In this document: positions 56,865-64,000 of the stretch, one piece after another
Numbering within the stretch: position 1 is the first letter of the stretch
Layout: each line of letters starts with the position of its first letter
DNA from: Stomorhina lunata
Lineage: Eukaryota; Arthropoda; Insecta; Diptera; Rhiniidae
Direction: 5' to 3'
Assembly: GCA_933228675.1 (NCBI GenBank)
Contig: OW121742.1
Coordinates: forward strand, 16,694,489 to 16,758,488
Length of the DNA stretch: 64,000 nucleotides
Notes under the pieces: generated by a model
Seen by the model: only the letters and a program-made list of their open reading frames with translations
The model's database searches: none
What the model was told of the DNA's origin: nothing
Program-made: the position numbers and the translations under genes

Positions 56865-59800
56865 AAAAATTTTTAACGAAAATTTTTCTATAGAAAAAAT
56901 TTTTTTAACGAAAATTTTTTTATAGAAAACATTTTTTTAACGAAAATTTTTCTACCGAAAAAATTTTTTTACGAAAATTTTTCTATAGAAAAAATTTTTT
57001 AACGAAAATTTTTCTATAGAAAAAATTTTTTTAACGAAAATTTTTCTATAGAACAAATTTTTTTAACCAAAAATTTTTCTATAGAAAAAATTTTTTTAAC
57101 GAAAATTTTTCTATAGAAAAAAATTTTTTAACGAAAATTTTTCTAAAGAAAAAATTTTTTTAACCAAAATTTTTCTATAGAAAAAATTTTTTTAACGAAA
57201 ATTTTTCTATAGAAAAAATTTTTTTAACGAAAATTTTTCTATAGAAAAAATTTTTTTAACGAAAATTTTTCTATAGAAAAAATTTTTTTAACGAAAATTT
57301 TTCTATAGAAAAAATTTTTTTAACTAAAATTTTTCTATAGAAAAAATTTTTTTAACGAAAATTTTTCTATAGAAAAAAATTTTTAAACAAAAATTTTTCT
57401 ATAGAAAAAATTTTGTCTAACGAAAATTTTTCTATAGAAAAAATTTTGTCTAACGAAAATTTTTGTATAGAAAAAATTGTGTGTAACGAAAATTTTTCTA
57501 TAGAAAAAATTGTGTGTAACGAAAATTTTTCTAAAGAAAAAATTTTGTCTAACGAAAATTTTTCTAAAGAAAAAATTTTGTCTAACGAAAATTTTTCTAA
57601 AGAAAAAATTTTGTCTAACGAAAATTTTTCTATAGAAAAAATTTTGTCGAACGAAAATTTTTCTACAGAAAAAAATTTTGTCTAACGAAAATTTTTCTAT
57701 AGAAAAAATTTTGTCTAACGAAAATTTTTCTATAGAAAAAATTTTGTCTAACGAAAATTTTGCTATAGAAAAAATTTTTTCTAACGAAAATTTTTCTATA
57801 GAAAAAATTTTGTCTAACGAAAATTTTTCTATAGAAAAAATTTTGTCTAACGAAAATTTTTCTATAGAAAAAATTTTGTCTAACGAAAATTATTCTATAG
57901 AAAAAATTTTGTCCAACGAAAATTTTTCTATAGAAAAAATTTTGTCTAACGAAAATTTTTCTATAGAAAAAATTTTGTATAACGAAAATTTTTCTATAGA
58001 AAAAATTTTGTCTAACGAAAATTTTTCTATAGAAAAAATTTTGTCCAACGACAATTTTTCTATAGAAAAAATTTTGTCTAACGAAAATTTTTCTATAGAA
58101 AAAATTTTGTCTAACGAAAATTTTTCTATAGAAAAAATTTTGTTTAACGAAAATTTTTCTATAGAAAAAATTTTGTCTAACGAAAATTTTTCTATAGAAA
58201 AAATTTTGTCTAACGAAAATTTTTCTATAGAAAAAATTTTGTCTAACGAAAATTTTTCTATAGAAAAAATTTTGTCTAACAAAAATTTTTCTATAGAAAA
58301 AATTTTGTCTAACGAGAATTTTTCTATAGAAAAAGTTTTGTCTTACGAAAAATTTTCTATAGAAAAAATTTTGTCTAACGAAAATTTTTCTATAGAAAAA
58401 ATTTTGTCTAACGAAAATTTTTCTATAGAAAAAATTTTGTCTAACGAAAATTTTTCTATAGAAAAAATTTTGTCTAACGAAAATTTTTCTATAGAAAAAA
58501 TATTTTAACGAAAATTTTTCTATAGAAAAAATTTTTTTAACGAAAATTTTTCTATAGAAAAAATTTTTCTATAGAAAAAATTTTTTTAACGAAAATTTTT
58601 CTATAGAAAAAATTTTTTTAACGAAAATTTTTCTATAGAAAAAATTTTTTTAACGAAAATTTTTCTATAGAAAAAATTTTTTTAACGAAAATTTTTCTAT
58701 AGAAAAAATTTTTTTAACGAAAATTTTTCTATAGAAAAATTTTTTTTAACGAAAATTTTTCTATAGAAAAAATTTTTTTAACGAAAATTTTTCTATAGAA
58801 AAAAATTTTTTATCGAAAATTTTTCTATAGAAAAAATTTTTTTAACGAAAATTTTTCTATAGAAAAAATTTTTTTAACGAAAATTTTTCTATAGAAAAAA
58901 TTTTGCCTAAAGAAAATTTTTCTATAAAAAAAAAAAAATTTTTTAACAAAAATTTTTCTATAGAAAAAATTTTGTCTAACAAAAATTTTTCTATAGAAAA
59001 AATTTTGTCTAACGAAAATTTTTCTATAGAAAAAATTTTGCCTAACGAAAATTTTTCTATAGAAAAAATTTTTTTAACGAAAATTTTTCTATAGAAATAA
59101 TTTTTTAACGAAAATTTTTCTATAGAAAAAATTTTGTCTAACGAAAATTTTTCTATAGAAAAAATTTTGTCTAAAGAAAATTTTTCTATACAAAAAACTT
59201 TGTCTAACAAAAATTTTTCTATACAAAAAACTTTGTCTAACAAAAATTTTTCTATAGAAAAAATTTTGTCTTTTTCTATAGAAAAAATTTTGTCTAACGA
59301 AAATTTTTGTATAGAAAAAATTTTGTTTAAAGAAAATTTTTCTATACAAAAAACTTTGTCTAACGAAAATTTTTCTATAGAAAAAATTTTGTCTAACGAA
59401 AATTTTTCAATAGAAAAAATTTTGTCTAACGAAAATTTTTCTATAGAAAAAATTTTGTCTAATGAAAATTTTTCTATAGAAAAAATTTTGTCTAACGAAA
59501 ATTTTTCTATAGAAAAAATTTTGTCTAAAGAAAATTTTTCTATACAAAAAACTTTGTCTAACGAAAATTTTTCTATATAAAAAATTTTGTCTAACGAAAA
59601 TTTTTCTATAGAAAAAATTTTGTCTAAAGAAAATTTTTCTATACAAAAAACTTTGTCTAACGAAAATTTTTCTATAGAAAAAATTTTGTCTAACGAAAAT
59701 TTTTCAATAGAAAAAATTTTGTCTAACGAAAATTTTTCTATAGAAAAAATTTTGTCTAACGAAAATTTTTCTATAGAAAAAATTTTGTCTAACGAAAATT

Positions 59801-60140
59801 TTTCTATAGAAAAAATTTTCTCTAAAGAAAATTTTTCTATACAAAAAACTTTGTCTAACGAAAATTTTTCTATAGAAAAAATTTTGTCTAACGAAAATTT
59901 TTCTATAGAAAAAATTTTCTCTAACGAAAATTTTTCTATAGAAAAAATTTTGTCTAACGAAAATTTTTCTATAGAAAAAATTTTGTCTAACGAAAATTTT
60001 TCTATAGAAAAAATTTTGTCTAACGAAAATTTTTCTATAGAAAAAATTTTGTCTAACGAAAATTTTTCTATAGAAAAAATTTTGTCTAACGAAAATTTTT
60101 CTATAGAAAAAATTTTGTCTAACGAAAATTTTTCTATTTT
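56865..60140. repeat. 32/33-bp satellite array with open frames
   Basis: The unit is AACGAAAATTTTTCTATAG plus AAAAAATTTTTTT (32 bp) at 56,870-57,410 and 58,500-58,900, and a 33-bp version with TTTTGTCT at 57,410-58,500 and 58,900-60,140. In the 33-bp parts the period equals 11 codons, so frames stay open for up to 276 residues on the plus strand (SNENFSIEKIL repeated) and 130 on the minus strand. No signal peptide, start context or non-repetitive domain is present, so I treat these frames as satellite, not genes. Variants TATACAAAAAACTTTG recur at intervals after 59,170. Confidence 0.92.
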
Positions 60141-62214
60141 AAGTTGAATCCAAAATTTTTAAGAGCATTTTCGTTATATTTAAAATTGTGTAGAAAATTT
60201 TTTCGGTTAACGAAAAATTTTTTTAGAAAATTTTTCGAACAATTTTCTAACAAAAAATTTTTTATAGAAAAATTTTTATATCAAAAAATTTTCTATAGAA
60301 ATATTTTTATATTGAAAATTTCCTTTAAAAAAAATTTTTAAATCGAAAAATTTTCTAGTAAAAAATTTGTATATCGAATAATTTTTTATTCATAAATTTT
60401 GATTTTAAAAAATTTTATATTGTAAAATTTTAATAATGAAATATTTTCTATAGAAAAATTTTATATCGAGAAATTTTAATAACAAAACATTTTCTATTTA
60501 TAACGAAAAGTTATGTATATTTTAGACTTAAATTTTATTTTTAGAAAATTTTTCTTTAATTTTAAAATTAGTTAAAAAAAAATTGTTGAAAAACCATTCC
60601 TTGATATAACAGAATAAATACGAATTATATCGTTTTGAAAACTTTCAAAGTAAACAAGATATTATCGTCTGAGTAGAATTAAATTTTTTTAAGCTTAAAT
60701 TTTATTTTTAAAAATTTTTTTGTTAACTTTAAAATTTGATAAACAATTTTTGTTGATAAAACATTTCTCGACGTAACAGAATTAATACGAATTATATATT
60801 TTTGAGAATAAAGTGGAGATTATCTCCTAAACAAAATTAAATTTTTTAGCCTTTTTATTGTTAGAAAATTTTTCGTTGACTTTAAAATTTAATAAAAAAA
60901 ATTGTTAAAACTTTTTCGTAAATTGAAAATAATTTTTAAAAATTTATTGTCTTTATTTTCCATCCCTGCTTTACCTAAATAATATATCAATTCTCATCAA
61001 TTACCTTTAATTAAATATTTTTCTCACTTTTTCTGTTTTATTTTGTTTATTTTATTTTTATTTTTGTTTTTTTTTTTTTTAATTTGTTTAACAAATTAAA
61101 TGTAATGTAATGCGGTTCTGGTTTGGCATTATTTCAGTTATTGTTTAAATGATTTTCAGTTTTTTTTTTGTTAACTTTTTTTTCAGTTGTTTGTTGTTTT
61201 CCTTCCTTTAGAACCAAACGACCGACCGTCCGACTGCCAGCATTAATCCCCATCAATCAATTGTTCACACATTCCCGTTTTTTAAAGCCAAAGTTTTAGT
61301 TTTCCTCAACAATACGAAAAAAAGAATAAGAGGAAAAATAAAAGCAGTAAAACTGAAAAATGAAAAAAAAACTATGGTAGTTGGCCAGAATAAAAAAAAA
61401 AAAACAGGAAATTTATAACAGAAAAAAAATTTAAAGTAAAAGAAAAAACAAATTCAGATTATTTTTTTAGGTATTTTAAGTCTGAACATGAATGAATGAC
61501 TTTTTAACTAGTGAACTAGAAAAGTTCATTGTACTAAATATATGTTAGTTTACAACAGCAACTTATAGTATCAAACGACTAACAACCACCAACCCAAACC
61601 CAACTGAAACATCCAAACTAACCAACATTAACGAAAAAACACAAAAACCTATTAAAAACAAAAATTGCTAACAACAAAAAATAAAGGCTTATTCTTTTTT
61701 CTTACTTTTTTATAAAAAATAAAAAAAACTTTAAAAATTTCTCACCACAAAACAACAATTAACAAAAAAAGCATGAACGATAACAACAATGACTATGACG
61801 ACAATAGCAGCCAGCAACATTTTGTTGTGCAACATATTTCAGTAAACATTAACAACAACTAGTCGTCACTAGTCAGTTCCATCTACTGTCAAAGTTAACT
61901 ATTATTATTATGTTGTTGCTGCTGCTTAAAGTTACTTAAAAAAGGGTATTGTTGTTACTTTTTTGTTGTTGTTGTAGGTAATGAGTGGATTGGCCTTTAA
62001 TGAAGTATTTTGGGCTTCAAAATCTGGGGAAAAAAATGTGTCGGATTAAATGTTATAGCGGACAAATCTGACATTTTATTGCTCCATTTTATTTCTTTTT
62101 ATTGCTGATTCTACTCGTAAAAGGGAACGATTTGTATTTAAATGTTTGTAAAGTATTTAAGGCAATTTTATTGTTTTATAAAAGACAATTTATTCAAATT
62201 AGGGTGACCATCTG
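60141..62214. other. Decayed satellite tail and non-coding DNA
   Basis: Up to about 60,950 the DNA contains worn TTTTCTATAGAAAAATTTT fragments. From 61,000 on it is A/T-run and CAA/AAC-rich sequence resembling intron or enhancer DNA, with GACCGACCGTCCGACTGCC near 61,220. At 61,960-61,985 a T/TTG-rich run ends in TAG|GTAATG. No gene recognised. Confidence 0.5.
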
Positions 62215-64000
62215 TACTATATTTATATTGAAATTGGATTTAAATCGGCTAGAAAAATAAGGGGACACGTGTTTAGTACTTTTTTGAAAATGGCACCAAT
62301 AAGGATAAAAAAGGGTAAAAACTATATTTTGGTACTTTTTTTAACCCATGTGTATCTTTTGAACTAATAAACATAGAAACATATTTTATATCGCAACCGA
62401 CAGATATTAAAAAAGAACTAAATACGTATTTGGTACTTTTGCGATTAATGGGGTACAAAAGGGTAAAAAAAGGGAATATATTCAAGGATAGGTTTTTTGC
62501 TTTTTAGCCATGGATATCTTTTAGGCTAATGAAGTTAGAAGTATAATTTATTGACTGGTAGATTTACATTGAAAAGAAATAAGCTACGTGTTTGGTACTT
62601 TTTTTAATTTTGGGGGTAAAAATCGGTAAAGTATATCTTCTAAACCAAAAGTGATAGAAACAAAAACTAAATTGGTCTGAGATTGGCACTTAAAATTAAG
62701 GAACACATGTTCGGTACTTTTTTGAAGTTCAACCTCTTAGAAGGTAAAACAGGGTAGAAAAGGGAGAAATTAGTAACATCATATCTCCGAAACCAACATC
62801 GATGCAAACAAAGTTGAAATTGGATTTGAATCGGCTAGGAAAATAAGGAGACACGTGCTTGGTACTTTTTTGGAAATGGCATTAATAAGGATAAAAAGGG
62901 TAAAAACTATATTTTGGTACTTTTTTCAACTAATATGTATCTTTTGAACTAATAAACATAGAAACATAATTTATATCGCAACAGATAAATATTAAAAACA
63001 ATTAAATACGTATTTGGTACTTTTGCGATTAATGGGGTACAAAAGGGTAAAAAAGGGAAAATATTTAAGGGTAGGTTTTTTGTTTTTAGCTATGGATATC
63101 TTTTAGGCTAATGAAGCCAGAAGTATAATTTATTGACTGGTCGATTGACAAAGAAAACATAAAATACATTTTTGGTACTTTTTTTAATTTTGGGGGTAAA
63201 AATATATCTTCTAAATCAAAAGTGATAGAAACAAAAACTAAATTAGTCTGAGATCAGCACTAAAAATTAAGGGACACGTGCTCGGTACTTTTTTGAAATT
63301 CGACCTTTTAAAGGGTAAAACAGGGTAGAAAAGGGAGAAATTAGTAACATCATATCTCCGAAACTAACACCGATGCAAACGAAGTTTAAATTGGATTTGA
63401 ATCGGATAAAAAAATAAATGGCCCCGTATTTGGTACTATTTCAAAAATGGTACTAATAAGAATAAAAAAGGCTAAAAACTATATTTTGGTACTTTTTTAA
63501 CCCATATATATCTTTTGAACTAATAAACATAGAAACATAATTTATATCGCAACTGATAGGCATTAAAAAACTATTAAACACGTATTTGGTACTTTTGCGA
63601 TTAATGTGGGACGAAAGGGTAAAAAAAAGGGAAAATATTCAAGAGTAGGTTTTTTGCTTTTTAACTAAGCATATCTTTTCGGCTAATGAAGCCAGAAGCA
63701 TAATTTATTGGCTGGTAAATTGACACTGAAAAAAGTAAAATAAGTGTCTGGTACTTTTTTAATTTTGGGTAAAAATATATCTTCTTAGCCAAAAGTGATA
63801 GAAACAACAACTAAATCGGTCTAAAATCGGCACTTTAAATTAAGGGACATGTATTTGGTACTTTTTTCTTTAATTCGGCCGTTTTGGGGTTAAAACAGGG
63901 AAAAAATGGGAAATATTAGTAACGTCATATCTCCGAAATTCAAAACGATAGGAATAGAGTTGAAATTTGCTTTGGATGGGCTGAAAAAAAAACGAGAAAC
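62215..64000. repeat. ~580-bp tandem repeat, continues beyond window
   Basis: The anchor TTGGATTT-AATCGG recurs at about 62,236, 62,822 and 63,393 and in weaker form near 63,969, so periods are 586, 571 and about 576 bp. Each unit holds several TTGGTACTTTT blocks, AGGGTAAAA blocks, ATATCTTTTGAACTAATAAA and CATATCTCCGAAA. Copies differ by 10-20% by eye. No coding. Confidence 0.88.

Noticed and set aside
57678..58508. 276-residue open frame as a gene for a repeat protein
   Set aside because: It is wholly satellite, frames are also open on the other strand, and there is no unique domain, signal or promoter. Kept only as a finding.
61960..61990. Second plus-strand recursive splice site (TAG|GTAATG)
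   Set aside because: The tract is interrupted by many G and the donor GTAATG is poor, so chance is likely.

Overview
The window reads as nuclear DNA of a higher (probably calyptrate) fly. It is extremely AT-rich and packed with simple satellites and interspersed repeats. Its only convincing genes are tiny two-exon genes with GT-AG introns, TATA boxes and a TCAGT initiator typical of dipteran structural-protein genes. The species cannot be fixed from sequence alone; the fly assignment is inference.

Region 1-19.8 kb holds a family of six near-identical genes for secreted Ala/Tyr/Pro-rich proteins of 88-92 residues, probably cuticle-like or extracellular structural proteins. Each gene has a 12-nt first exon encoding MFKF, a phase-0 intron of 66-603 bp, and a second exon encoding the rest of the signal peptide and the AY/PY repeats. 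They are arranged as three head-to-head pairs (minus/plus at 1.2/8.3 kb, 12.1/12.8 kb and 18.8/19.4 kb), each sharing a bidirectional promoter interval. Five of the six carry a 13-nt hairpin just after the AATAAA signal. In one gene the hairpin differs by a compensatory base pair. The promoter interval of the first pair has been blown up by about 6 kb of a palindromic 31-bp satellite, which also contains a 200-N assembly gap. A second 31-bp satellite (13.4-15.1 kb, inverted on itself) lies between pairs two and three.

Region 20-32 kb is non-coding and holds a degenerate 19-bp array (21.1-24.1 kb) and a 28-bp array (25.6-29.6 kb). Directly after the second array is a perfect juxtaposed acceptor/donor (CAG|GTAAGT), a candidate recursive splice site. 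Much of the window could therefore lie inside a very long intron of a plus-strand gene.

Region 32-49 kb is a graveyard of mobile elements: foldback repeats, a short palindromic MITE, two broken LINE reverse-transcriptase fragments, a possible LTR fragment, tRNA-derived SINEs, and a 1,295-bp Tc1/mariner-type element of the DD37E group with a frameshifted transposase, nested in another repeat. Region 49-64 kb contains a 530-bp triplication, a hAT-like foldback MITE, a 32/33-bp satellite whose 33-bp units keep reading frames open on both strands (56.9-60.1 kb), and a ~580-bp tandem repeat running off the right end.

I recognise no intact protein-coding gene after 19.8 kb.
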